Positions 23,163 through 35,295 are shown, counted from the stretch's first letter. The stretch: 64,000 nt of DNA from Saussurea involucrata (GCA_033807775.1 CM066317.1:35033870-35097869), one strand, 5' to 3'. A program made the numbers and translations. Notes: a model not told the origin generated them from the sequence alone.

Positions 23163-24897
23163 AGTACCATCTACCACAGAGGTTGCACCAGAACCACAGA
23201 GTGCAACCACAGAGGTTCAACTTGATGCTAATAATGACCATCTTCCAAAAATAACCAAGTGGACGAAGAGTCATCCTCAGAGCCAAATAATTGGCGATCC
23301 TTCTGAAAAAGTCAAGACCAGATCAGCCACTGCTAATTTTTGTTTCTTTACAAACTTTATTAGTGTGATCGAACCCAAACGTGTTTCTGAAGCCCTAGAT
23401 GACCCAAACTGGGTAGATGCAATGCAAGAAGAACTTCTACAGTTTGAGAGAAACAAGGTATGGACCCTAGTTCCTCTGCCAAGAGGGAAACAAGCAATAA
23501 GAAGAAAGTGGGTCTTCAGAAACAAGAAGGATGAAGATGGGGTGGTCATAAGAAACAAGGCGAGATTGGTGGCCAAGGGATATTTCCAAGCAAAAGGCAT
23601 TGATTACGATGAGACTTTTGCCCCTGTTGCACGGCTCGAAGCAATAAGAATCTTCTTAGCCTTCGCAGCCCACAGAGGTTTCAAAGTTTTTCAAATTGAT
23701 GTAAAATCTGCCTTTCTATATGGTCAAATTCAAGAAGAAGTATACGTCCAGCAGCCACCAGGGTTCGAAAATGCCAAGTACCCAAACCATGTTTACTTTC
23801 TTGATAAAGCTCTGTATGGACTGAAACAAGATCCAAGAGCATGGTACGAACGCCTTTCAACCTTTCTCCTTGGTAATGATTTCGAAAGAGGTACAACTGA
23901 TACTACTTTGTTTTATAAAAGAAAAGGTGAGGAGATTCTGCTTGTACAAATTTATGTGGATGACATTATTTTTGGTTCTACAAATGCACAACACTGCACA
24001 TATTTTGAAAAGCTCATGCAGAGCGAGTTTGAAATGAGTATGATGGGAGAATTAAACATCTTCCTAGGACTCCAAGTCAAAAAATCATCAGAGGGAATTT
24101 TTATAAATCAAGCTAAATATGTCTCTGACATTCTTTCAAAATTCAAGCTCTCTGATGCCTCTGTCATGAAGACCCCCATGTCCACTGGAAATAAGTTAGA
24201 CTCAGATCTAGGTGGAAAATCTATAGAGTGCAAGCTCTACAGAGGCATGATTGGGTCCCTCTTGTACTTAACAACCAGTAGATCTGATATAATGTATGCC
24301 ACATGCCTCTGTGCAAGATATCAAGCTAACCCAAAGGAATCCCACCTTCTTGCTGTAAAGAGGATCTTCAGATACCTAAAGGGAACCAAAAATCTTGGCC
24401 TATGGTATCCGAAGAACTCTGGTTTTGATCTTATGGCCTACACAGATTCAGATTATGGAGGATGCAAGCTGGACCGAAAAAGTACCTCTGGAGTTGTCAA
24501 TTCCTGGGAGGTAAACTAGTCAGCTGGACTTCAAAGAAGTAGAATTGTGTGTCAACATCTACAGCAGAAGCAGAATATGTTGCTGCTGCTAGCTGTTGCT
24601 CCCAGGTTCTGTGGATGCGAACTCAGCTAAAGGACTACGGTTTCGACATACAGAAGATTCCCATCCTCTGTGATTTAAAGAGTGCCATTGCGATCTCTGC
24701 CAATCCTGTACAATACTAAAAAACAAAGCATATTGATATCCGTTACCACTTTCTGAAGCCTCATGTTGAACAAGGCTCAATCGAGATGTACTTTGTGTCA
24801 ATAGAATTTCAGCTTGCAGACTTATTCACCAAGGCACTCGATGAGAAAAGATTCATTTTCTTAGTGGGTAAGTTAGGTATGCTAAACATGAGTTGAT
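23163..24897 (+). pseudogene. RT-RNase H of P copy 2
   Basis: The frame 23365-24519 contains a full RT: ALDDPNWVDAMQEEL, KARLVAKGY, FAPVARLEAIRIFLAF, KSAFLYGQIQEEVYV, ALYGLKQDPRAWYERL, YVDDIIFGS and GELNIFLGLQVK. A frameshift near 24496 moves RNase H to another frame, where STAEAEYVAA, KTKHIDIRYHFL and LADLFTKALDEKRF are readable down to MLNMS* (about 24894). Stops remain in that part. D-to-I (FQIDVKS) and A-to-D (LKQDPRA) changes at conserved positions show decay. Confidence 0.87.
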
Positions 24898-25686
24898 ACC
24901 TCTGTAGGTAAGACTTGATCTTCATGTAAATATGTATATATTTAAACTCTTTCGTATGTAAATTCCTTATCATCAAAAGTTCTGTACTCAACAGAGCTTC
25001 TGTGGGATTGCTCAGAGCCTCTGACGATTCCCACAGAACCTCTGGTGAGTTTGACCTATGTTTTATGCATTACTTATCTCATCTGATCCAAGCATAGGTC
25101 AAGGGGGAGCAGAAGGAGACCTTGAATTAATCTACAGAAGTGGTTAATTCAAGGGGGAGCCAAAGAAGAGTAGTAGTCAACCAAATCCACAGAAATCAGG
25201 AACTTTGCCGAGCAAAGGAGAATCAAGGAGTGAGTCTCTCGCACAAAACCTTTTTCCAAAACAGTTTTCTAGGACACCAATTTCCAAACATGTCCTAAAA
25301 ACACAGTTTAAACCAATGAAAACTTTGGATGATAAAAAAGATTTATGAAATTTCAGTTATCAGAAATTTTCACTCATAGAGCCTCTGCTGAGCTCAATAG
25401 AGCCTCTGTGAATGCAAATTTTGTACGAAAATTCTATCGATCACTTCCAATGCTTTTTCAAATGTTTTTGGTAAAGGTGCAAGCTCTGAGGAGATGAAGA
25501 GCAGGTTTCAGATCACAGAGCTCATTTCACCACAGAGCTTCTGTCGATTATGATACTTGGCTTTTTATAGAAATTCTGTAATATGTGGGTTATTTCTGAA
25601 AGTGACAGACATCTGGAAGTAGAAACGCCCACGCGCCAGGCATTAGTGGGCCGCGCACGAAGTCTAATCGTGTTCTGACACCTCTG
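24898..25686 (+). other. Spacer between pol and the envelope-like gene of P, with internal polypurine-like tracts
   Basis: No ORF of note. Two AAGGGGGAGC tracts (25101-25110, 25151-25160), each in a TCAAGGGGGAGC context, resemble the terminal purine tract at 30881-30890. CCTCTG/CAGAGG words are frequent (for example 24899, 25013, 25038, 25382, 25402). Confidence 0.6.
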
Positions 25687-25831
25687 ACGTGGCACGTTTT
25701 CACTGGACGTGCATGCCACACGTTCCTCTGAAACGTGCACCCAGCTGTAGTGCTCGAGTGCGGACCCCAAAGCTTTATACAATTTTAACTATTCACCGCT
25801 TCAGATTCTGCCCTTTTACTCCAATATAAAA
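25687..25831 (+). promoter_or_regulatory. Promoter-like block upstream of the P envelope-like gene
   Basis: Five ACGT cores at 25687, 25694, 25707, 25720 and 25733, spaced 7, 13, 13 and 13 bp, lie about 90-140 bp upstream of a TATA box (TATAAAA, 25825-25831). A pyrimidine-rich leader of about 90 bp follows to the ATG at 25946. The layout matches a plant RNA polymerase II promoter and lies far from either LTR. The A family has the same arrangement at 919-1074. Confidence 0.55.
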
Positions 25832-25945
25832 CCCCATTTACCTCTTCTTCCTCATTTTACGAATCTACTCTTCTCTTTATCTCTGGCGAACCTTGCAAAA
25901 CCTGCAACTCTCTCTTTCTACTCAGTTCTTCACATTTTACAAGCA

Positions 25946-28900
25946 ATGGCTTCCACCATAAACTCTCAGGCAACCTCCCATGCACAATCCGAGCACCAAC
26001 AGCACCAGTCTATGGCCAGAAATCTTGAGCAAGAAAACTCAGGTAACTCAGTGGACTTTCTTCGACAACCCACCTGCAAGATTTCTTTGATCATGACCAG
26101 TATGAGAATATCCTTCCTCTCAAACCAAACAACCATTATCTGGTTCCCTCAAGAACTGCTTTTGGGGAAGAACACGCCATATTGCTAAACATCCTGGAAA
26201 ACCACTACCTGAACCCTCTGCTAACCAAGAATGTCACAAGAATACCTGCCAGATACCTCAACCAGTTCTGGCAGAGCTGCTATTACGACAACGACAGTAG
26301 ACAAATCAAAGGCTACATATCCAAACATGACAACTCAGAAAACATTGAACTGAAGTTCAGCAGAACCATGCTTTCCCTTGAATTTGGCCTACCCACTAGA
26401 GGACTCATAGGCATCAAGGACTACGCAGAGGTCCCCTCAGACACAAAGCTCTGTAATTTCGCAGAGATGTTGGGATACAATACCAAATTAAAGAAAAGAA
26501 ACAACTTCAAAAGAAACAGGTTCCCCCCTCTGTGGAATACACTCTTCTCCATCCTTAACAGATGCCTGACTGGAAAAGTGGGCAGCCCCGATCAAACTTC
26601 TCACCAGATTATGGCAATCATGTACGTGGTGTACTATGATTTGCCTCTGGACTACGCCACACTTATGATGCAGGAGCTGGTGAACACCATTGACCACAGA
26701 ATCTCCACGCAAAAGGCAAAGGGGTCCAAAAGCAAAGAACTCCATGCTCTACAATTTCAGAGGACCATAGGAGTAATACTAGAACCTCTGCTGCTTATAG
26801 AAAAATGGCCAATGGAAGGACTAGTTGTCAAAACATATCCTTTGGCAAAGAATAGCCCAATAGAGCATGTGGATGGATATCAGTTTTGCAGACCTCTACC
26901 ATCTGTACTTCTGTCATATGCGAGTGATGAAGACCTTAGGTTAGCTTATATTCGCGATCACAGGACTCTAGAACCGATTCCAGTGACACCCCCGCGTCTA
27001 GGAGCCCCTGTAGGATTTCAGGTAGTAGAAAGGATGAGTGACGAAGAATGGGCAGCGGCCTTAGCAAAGCACGAGCAAGTATAATCAAGATTTCATCTTC
27101 TAAGAAGCACAGTTGAAACTTCTGCTTCCAAGAGAAAAACCTCTGCCACTCCTCCCAAAACGAAAAAGGCTCCCAAAGCAAAGAAATCAACAGAGTGAAC
27201 CTCAACGAGTGTTAAACCTCCCCAACAATCCCAATAATCACCACCAACAGAAACCGTGGTTGAATCCTCTGCACCTCCTTCTCCTCCTAAAGAAAAGAAG
27301 AAGAAAAGAAAAACCAAATCTTCTGAGGAGGGAGCCCCAAAACCGAAAAAGAAGAAGACAAAGAAACACAGAACTCCTCTGCAGAACATCGCAGAGGAAG
27401 TTGCAGCAGAAGAAGAAGTCATACCTGAAATACCTCTGCAATCCCCTACTCCAATACAATATGCAGAGGCCACTGACTTCTCTGCCTTCCTTGAAAGACC
27501 TGACATTGCAGAATCCCTAGATACCTCAGGCTGGAATGCAGAAGCCCTCTCCAATTGGTCAACTGAAAACCCAGACTTCAGAATCTCAGAAGTTGATTCT
27601 GATATGGAGGAAGATGACAGAACCCCTGAGGGTATTCAGGCAAATACCCCAGAAGTATACATGAACCCTCTACTCTATCCCTCTCATCCCTGCTATGATT
27701 CCCTACGGAAGAGTCCAGAGGTATTGGTAGAAGCCGAAGTCACTCAGGTAGAACTAAGGTAGGGTGCATGACAGAGGAAGAAGCAAGAAAAGATGCCGAA
27801 GAAAGTTGAGGCACACAACCCCAACCACTTCCCAGTGCAACCCTTACTTCTGATTCCGCCAGTCTAGTGGCAGAAGGAATCATTAAAAAAGAGCAGCACA
27901 GTTCGAGCCCAACCCCTGCAAACTGGACAGAGGAACTTCTATCCACCTCTGTGCCATTAGTATCCGGGGAAACCATTCTGAGGGAGTCCTCTCCAAAGGA
28001 CTCACCTCTTGTTCGTGATCATTCACCCCTGGTGCCATCAGAAATCCCTGTAGAGGAATTTGTTTACTCTGCTACACGCACACAAATAGGTCCAATCGGC
28101 TCTTCAGAGGATCCTAGAGTGCACAGACACCAAGGGACTCTAGACAAGTCCCCAAGTCAACTTAAGAATACTTCTGTACCCATCTCTGGAGTGGATCAGG
28201 ACAATGTTCTTAACAGAACTTCTGTAGAGCATGAGGCCTCAAAAACCTCTGCTCAAGGATCAGAAGGAAATCCTTCCGCTCTCAACATCAATACAGGAGC
28301 GAAAGAAAGTGTCCAAGGAATAAGAACAAACTCTGGGGAAGAATGTGTTCCCCCAGAGGTTACACATGGTTCGTATGTCGCAAGGGGTGAGTTCCAAACC
28401 CTTGTCACCTCTATGACCAATTCGTTGAAGGAGTTGAAAAGCTCCTTCGACATTTTTGCAGAAGCTACCTCAAGGGCACTTACAAATCTGACCACCAAAG
28501 TTGACAATCTATCAACATAGGTACAAAATGCCAGCGCTCAGATGAAACAAACTGCAACAACCTCTGTTGCAACTGCCGCCTCTGCCTTTGAAAAAGAAAC
28601 AACTTCCGCATTTCAGGCCTCTATCAAAGATCTCCTTGAACAGCTGAAGAAAGAACAAACCACTGCTTCTACGGGCCTTACACCAGAAGACCTTAAAAAG
28701 GCCCTAGAGCAAATACAGGAGCATACGACCAGAGAGACTCAGGCCATGAAGCCCTCTGACTATATGACAAGAGCTCAGATCACAGAACTTGGTCAGGGGA
28801 TTCTAAATGAAATGACAGAATTCATCAGAGCCTTCACCACCACAAATGCCAATTATGTGAAAGACTTCCAGACAAGCGTGGGAAACTAAGGTTCAATTCA

Positions 28901-30712
28901 GAAGAAGAGGTTGCCTATCTGCTAGGCATCTGTGACGACCTCTGCGCGAAGATGATCGCTGCAGGGGCTAGCCAACCAAAGAAGCCAAAAACTACATGCC
29001 GGGCAGAGGGTACAAGAGAAAGAGGTCAGGATGAATCTGATGATGATTCTGATGGATCATCAGGTCATCCTGAGGGGGAGAAGAGGACAGAGACAGAGAG
29101 AGCTGCAAACAGAGGTTTACCTGCACCACCATTATCTGCAAAACTTCTATCCCAAGTACCATCAGCTGGAACCCAACAGAAGACCACAGAAGAAACACCC
29201 ACCTCTGTGGAAACAACCCATATAACAATTGAAGACTTACCATCACCAACTCCCAAACCAACAGAAGAGGTCCAAATCCTAACATCAACCTCAGAAGATA
29301 AGCCCCCCTCACCAAAACCAAAACCATCTGAAGAAAAGCTACCATCCTCTACACCAGAAGCTGAAAAGATAAAATCTCCATCACCCACACCCAAAACAAC
29401 AGAAGAGCCCAAATCTAAACCCATAACCAAAACACTTGCTCAAAAACGGAAATATCTGAGCAAAACCTCAGAAGCATCACCAACCAAACCTCAAACCAAA
29501 ACCACTTCACCAACCAAGTCCCTTGTAAAACCAACAGAGGCAACCCCTCTAAAAACTGCAGAAGCACCCCCATCCAAGCCCTCAGAAACTCAAAAGATAA
29601 AACCAACAGAGGCAACCCAATCCCAACAAGCAGAACAACAAAAGCAGAAGGCAAAAGACAAGGGAAAGGGGATAGCGACAGAGGAACCGAAAAACAAAAA
29701 ACAAAAGCATCAACCCACAGAGAAACTGATGAAAATTGCTTTTGACGCTTTTGTTACTCCTAAACCTGCAGAAGAAGACTGGGCTTTCGGACTTCCCTCT
29801 CTGTCAGCCAAGCCCATCCTAGATCCAAATGCAAAACCTTCAGAAGATCGGGTGGCCCAAGTAATCAGCAAAATGGACGCTCTGCGCAGGCCCATGCCTC
29901 CACCCTCTGCACCTCCACGACAAATGGAAGAGGTGGTGTACAAGTACATGTACAGCAGAGCCATCAACGATCCTCTGCCACCATCCATTCTGCAACCTGA
30001 TTTCCTTAAGCAGCTCGAAGATGACTTCTACAGAGACAAAGCCAAACCCGTCAACCAAGTCTTCTCAAGCTCAAAAATCGACAAGGTCATCTAATGCAAG
30101 CTTTCCAACACCAGAGGCACTCAGATTTACTACAACATCTATCACGTCAAAAGGATGGACATATCTGAGAACAAGTTCTCAGATGCAGATCTGAGAAACC
30201 TTATCCCCTATGACCTGCCAGACCTTCTGAACTGGGCAAAGAAGAACTACAACACCAGACTTGAAGTTCAGAGGGCATATAGGGTGATCAAGAAGACCAT
30301 GCGCGAAAAGCTTCTGCTATACAGTCTGACTGACTTCCAAGTGGGACTCGACCTTGGAGTAAAACAAATAAAACTCCTACCACCAGAAGATGACTGCCCC
30401 TCCTCTGTCAGACCAAACTCCATCATCACATTTCCAAAGGTTGGGTACGTCTATCGAGATCCTACTAGAAAGTTGAAGTTGTTCCTAGAGATTGATTGTC
30501 AGAGGTATGCAACAAGAACTCTGCTCGAGTTCAGAACCAATCTCCTCGAGCACAGAGGAACTGAGTTCATGGATCGAGCTCTCGCCGACAGATTAATAGA
30601 GGTCATCGACTCTGTCATCAACTTCAGAAACCTCTGCATCAGAATATTTCATGAACTCAAAGATGGAGGACTCTCAGGCAAAATAAACGACTTCCCAAAC
30701 ACCAGAGTCTGA
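25946..30712 (+). pseudogene. Envelope-like (extra) gene of Sirevirus P, about 1590 codons, broken
   Basis: Successive frames cover the region almost without gaps: 25946-26188, 26182-27084, 27256-27762, 27867-28520, 28542-28889, 28952-30094 and 30155-30712. At least three frame changes and several stops break it. Architecture: a folded N-terminal domain (NHYLNPLLTKN-type region, YLNQFWQSCYYD, FGLPTRGLIG, MAIMYVVYYDLPLDYA); a Pro/Lys/Glu-rich part with nuclear-signal-like KKKKTKKHR; a helical, coiled-coil-like part (LKELKSSFDIFAEATSRAL to EQIQEHTTRETQ); a second Pro/Thr/Lys-rich region; and a folded C-terminal domain (DLPDLLNWAKKNYNTR, FRNLCIRIFHELK). I see no clear signal peptide or transmembrane segment, so the name envelope-like rests on position only. 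Function is unknown. Confidence 0.7.
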
Positions 30713-30880
30713 CATCCACAACCTCCCTCTGTTTATGTTTCATTCCTTGCACTGTAATCGAATGTAAGTGCCTCTGGCATAACCATATATGAAAGTAAAT
30801 CTTCTACAGAAGTCAAATACCTCTTGTCGTGTTCTTAGCTTAGAAAACCATGCAATTTTCAATTTTTATTTTTCAATACT

Positions 30881-30890
30881 TAGGGGGAGA
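30881..30890 (+). promoter_or_regulatory. Polypurine tract of P
   Basis: TAGGGGGAGA immediately before the 3' LTR; primer for plus-strand synthesis. Confidence 0.8.
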
Positions 30891-30891
30891 T

Positions 30892-31604
30892 TGTTAGCTC
30901 CAACTTCTATGTTTAAAGAAGTATTGAAAAATAGGCTAAGTGTAAAAACATCGACAGAGCCTCTACCAAGACACCAAGTGAAGATCCGACAGAAGACTTT
31001 CTCAGAGGACAAGGCCACAGAGCCTCTGTCATCCTTGACAGAGCCTCTGTGGTAGAAAGACTTAGAAGACTGAAGATTCCTGAAGATAAAGACAAAGAAG
31101 ATCGTGCCTCTCACGTGCCTCTGTTGTACGAAGATCCTGAAGATCATTCGTACAAGGTGTGCCCTGCACATTCCACGTGTCACCCTCTGATGGGTTACAG
31201 CCTTAGCAGAGAACGGCGCACTACATTAACGTTGTACCTGCTGCAGTTCCACGATGTTGTCTTTGTACCCTTAGTACTTCATGTCTAAAACTTGTCCCCT
31301 GTAGAATAGTATAAATAGAAGGCTCTTGTAGAGCACTTCTAGTAACTTTTGCACAACTTCACACACACCTGATTAGAGCTTATGTTATTGTATTTCACAC
31401 ACATTACGGTGTTCTTGGTGTCTTATAAAGAATCAATATACAGTGAATCTTTGAGCTAAACTCATGTTTATTAAGACTTCATTTGTTTGATTCTGTGTAA
31501 ACTTTCTACCGAGCATCTCTTTAGTTCATTAAAACGCTTTCGCATTCTTATTTGTTCGAACTAATAGAGATTAATATCGTTGTTGAGTAATATTGGGATC
31601 AACA
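30892..31604 (+). repeat. 3' LTR of Sirevirus P, 713 bp
   Basis: Starts TGTTAGCTCC and ends GGGATCAACA. The U3 part has CCTCTG words and two CACGTG boxes (about 31108 and 31164). The TATA box is at 31310-31317. No second copy of this LTR is in the window, so its age cannot be judged here. Confidence 0.85.
31310..31317 (+). promoter_or_regulatory. TATA box of the P LTR
   Basis: TATAAATA, about 420 bp from the LTR start and downstream of two CACGTG boxes. Expected promoter of LTR-driven transcription. Confidence 0.6.
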
Positions 31605-34600
31605 TCTCTGTAGGGAAATTATAAGCCCACGTCAATGGTGCCAAAAGATTAATTTGAAATCACTCCAATGACGTTGCGTTGGTGCTAAATCTAGTTGACA
31701 AGTTCAGTGAGAAGTACAATATACGGTCAAGTGTATTATGTTGAGTACAATAATGCGCCTATTGTACTTACGTATGGAATTCCAGCTCCCAACACCTCTT
31801 CGTCCTCATCCTTTAGACGAAATGGATCTTTCCTTATATCCAACACTTTGACCGATCATGGGAGTGCTAATCGGATGCGCTTTGTCCATATTAGGTCGCC
31901 TGATCATATTCTAGACATATGCGGATCGATGGATCAATATTCCACAAACTCGGTTTCGTAGCTCAAGTATCTAGATAAAACCATGTTTTCCCAAGATCTT
32001 TTATCTCAAATTCAGATTTCAAATAGCTTGTGTTTTTCTCTTATTTCATCAAGAGTGTCTATTATGTTCATAACATCGACATATGGAGCTACTATAAAAA
32101 TCTGGAACTTTTTTTCTAAACAAGCACTGACAAATGCGACACAGAGATATGTAGAGCTACTATAATGCCATCAAGCACTTTATATCTCTGAATTTAGATC
32201 CCCATAGAGATATGTAGTAACTACATCGTTGAGCTGCAATTTCCAGTCCTTCGGAAACTACTTGGCTAATTTAATTAGCAGAACGTTGTCCATCACGAGA
32301 GAGTAAGTCTTATTGTGGTCAATCCAGTGCGTTGTGAGAAACCTTGTGCCAAAGGAGAGCTATATATATTATGACTTAAATATTCTCATTACGCTTCCCT
32401 GACAAAGGATTTATCTATGTCCTACAGGCTTTACACTTGGTCGGTTAGCACTACCGAACCAAATACCTGTTCATTTGTCAAATAATTATCCTGGATTGCT
32501 TCTTTTCATTTAGGCCAATGTGCTCTTTGTTGACATTCTTCAACTGAGCATGGTTCGATGACATCGTGCTCTGTTATCTCATAAGCAATGGTATATGCAA
32601 ATATATCATCATTGAGTATGTATGATCTGTCCATCAACTCATATTCATTTGAGATTTCTTTGATCTCTGGAATCAGTATTAACTTCGGAGCGTCCTCCAG
32701 TAATGATTCATAGACATAGATTTAATCAGAGATAATCTCATGTATAGATGATATATAGTTGTGCCTTATTCTTCTATTCCTTTAGATGAGTATCTATCGA
32801 ACCAAGCAGCTTCCCCCATTTCCTTTTGGGAGCTACGACCTCAACCACACCTCCACCATGTGTGATTGCAACGTACTTCCAGCGACGTTGTGCCCTTGTT
32901 TGGGGACTTTTGACCTTGCGAGTATATTTGCAGCTCATATATGTGATCTTGTCACTCTAGATAATATTAAATGTATCTGGTATCAAGGCTGATTCGTTTG
33001 ACTTCAACTTTACGTTGTGAAGTTTTTGGGGATCAAAGTGAGACACAGTTGAAATATTCAATGACACTTCCTGTCGTTCCCATGGAAAATCCTTTTTCCT
33101 ATCTCCCCCTAACGACAGGAAGGTTGTCTCAACAAAGTGAAAACCCGCAAATCTAGCAGTAAAGGGATCACTCGTCAAGGGTTCTAATTAGCGGATAATT
33201 TTTGGGGATTCATATCCAACATTTGATGAATCGTCTTTGAGACCCATTTTGGTACGCTGTGGGGGCGTAATCGGCACATATATAGCATAACCAAACATAC
33301 GTAAATGTAAAACATCAGGCTTATATCTAGTTACCAACTGGTACGCATAAGATTGGTTGGCTAGTTGTGGGTCTAAACACGAATAAGTAAAGTTGCATGT
33401 AATATTGCATAACCCCATGTAGATCTGGATAAATTGGTGCGCATAACCAATGCCCTAGGTACCATCTATATTCTTTTGATGACAACTTTTATCATTATAC
33501 GAGACCATTTTATATATACACAAGGGGTATAGGAAACTCTACATTAATGTCTATACATATGCAATAATCATCAAATCCTTATGATGTAAATTCTCCAACA
33601 TTCTAAGTCATGCAGACTTGATGAGAAAATCAGGGTGGTTAGTTCTTACACGTATAACTAGTACTAGGAGTGCAACATTTCATGTGGACAATAATATTAC
33701 ACGTGTTCATCGTGTCAAAACCAGAACCATAAAGTACTTTAATGGTCCGCATTCTGGATGTTTATGTTCATAAATATCACTTTGTATTCGTTGTAAGAAT
33801 GAAATCTTTTTATATTATGTCTTTAGCTTTAGGATGATCTCATTCCTGTCTTGGCTAAGATTCAGGGTATACAAAAGTTCGAGGTATTGGAGAGGGCATA
33901 TTATGATGGTGGTGTTGCTTCTTGTGCAGTAGAAGTCAACAATTGCAATTTGGTTAATTCCCTCGTTTTGTCTTTCACTCGAAAGAGAATGTGTCTATGT
34001 GTATTTTCTAATACATAGATCACTATGTCATGACCATGGTGACCCACGTGGTCATGCCGAAACATATATTTGTCATTGTCCCAAAGTTCTTTATTGGTGA
34101 CAAAATATGATTTAATAACATAGATAATCTATTAATTTGATACATTAATTTCTCTAATGTATGTTGCTTTCATATCATTAGAGTAGATGTACATATACCC
34201 ATTTCCATTCTTATAATATGATTTCTCATTGATACAAATATCTTAACAAGGTTCCTATTAATATAGTGTTTTAGTGATTGATCTTGTGTCATTAGGAGTT
34301 CGTTCCCGACTCCTGCCATGAATTTGACCCTTTCCACAACCTTGTCCATATGGTACATATTTAGCATATGTGTGTGGATCAATATGTTTAATTCACTATC
34401 CTTTAGAGTTCTTTCCACCTCCAATGCTTGCCTTATTAACCTCGAGAATTTTCTTTATCCGGGTATGTCTAGCGTTGTTAAGAAAACATTGTTACATCTC
34501 TTAGCCACTTGCATTAGGTTAATGAGCTTGTTAACGGTTATATTGCAATTTATACTGTTTCATTAGTATGATTGGTGGTATAGGAAAGATGAAAAGATGT

Positions 34601-35000
34601 TATAATTCAAATAATCTTTTGTGAGTTCTTTGCCACAAAGATTAAGATACATTTTGAGACAGAACATTTATTTGTTAAAATCAGTTACCTTATTGTAAGT
34701 AAGTAGGTTTCATTCCACTGTATGATTAGTTTGAGAAATATACGATATTGAATACTCCCGAATTTCCTTTTTGGGTAATCCCGCGGTTCTTGGGGGTTTC
34801 TAGTTATTCCCTCCGAAGGTTGTGACTGATGTATCGTCTCAAACTTTTATAAGTATTTACTTGTATCTTAACATCTAGTGTTTTTCTTCTTTAGGGTCAA
34901 AAGGGTTCAATGATTTTTGCATATTTTCTTGTGTTTTTCGAACCTATCTTATCGTAATCAAATCCTTCTGATTCAAAGATGTCGTAGAAAAAAGGGGAAT
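31605..35000 (-). pseudogene. Highly decayed Ty1/copia gag-pol fossil (element D)
   Basis: Minus-strand translation with many stops shows copia pol parts in reverse order along the plus strand. The RT/RNase H boundary is near 31640-31850 (VLGAGIPYVSTIGALLYS-like). RT N-terminus is near 32530-32700 (EYELMDRSY, DDIFAYTIAYEI). Integrase C-terminus is at 32957-33418 (FTARFAGFHFVET, LRMFGYAIYVPI, PPQRTKMG) and integrase core near 33540-33760 (GEFTS). Gag-like pieces lie at 34170-35000 (LNLCGKELTKD, VGNELLM). No frame is intact. P is inserted near its RT/RNase H boundary; the rest of RNase H must lie left of the nest. It belongs to a lineage different from A and P. Confidence 0.7.
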
Positions 35001-35295
35001 ATATTATTTTCTAAAATAGTGAATTATGGTTTATCATTATTATGTTATGTATGAAATTTTTCATTATCATAATAATATTGGATTTTTGTATTCTTACATT
35101 TTGTTGATAATACTTCATCAATATTTCAATTTACGAATAAAAACCACTCAATCTATTGGATCTCCAGGTAGTAGGGGAATCACGTGGATTTCTTAAGTCC
35201 CTACAAACCTTATGGTTATTTACACCCGTTTGACAAAATCCAATTGATATATTGTGATTTATTTAATTTGGAGATAACATTGTTAATAATAGAGC
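35001..35295. other. AT-rich stretch without recognised gene
   Basis: Between the decayed gag and the hairpin series. It may be leader or LTR sequence of fossil D, but no TG...CA ends or primer site could be placed. Confidence 0.4.

Larger units (their letters stand above)
19356..31604 (+). mobile_element. Sirevirus-type Ty1/copia element, family P, copy 2 with 3' LTR
   Basis: Plus-strand element from within gag through pol, a spacer, a long envelope-like gene and the 3' LTR. The 5' LTR and the beginning of gag must lie left of the window, because A is inserted in gag. S is present as a solo LTR at 21579-23162. The element ends at TCTCT (31605-31609) inside a decayed copia. Length after removing S is unusually large, due to the 4.8-kb envelope-like region. 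Confidence 0.88.
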
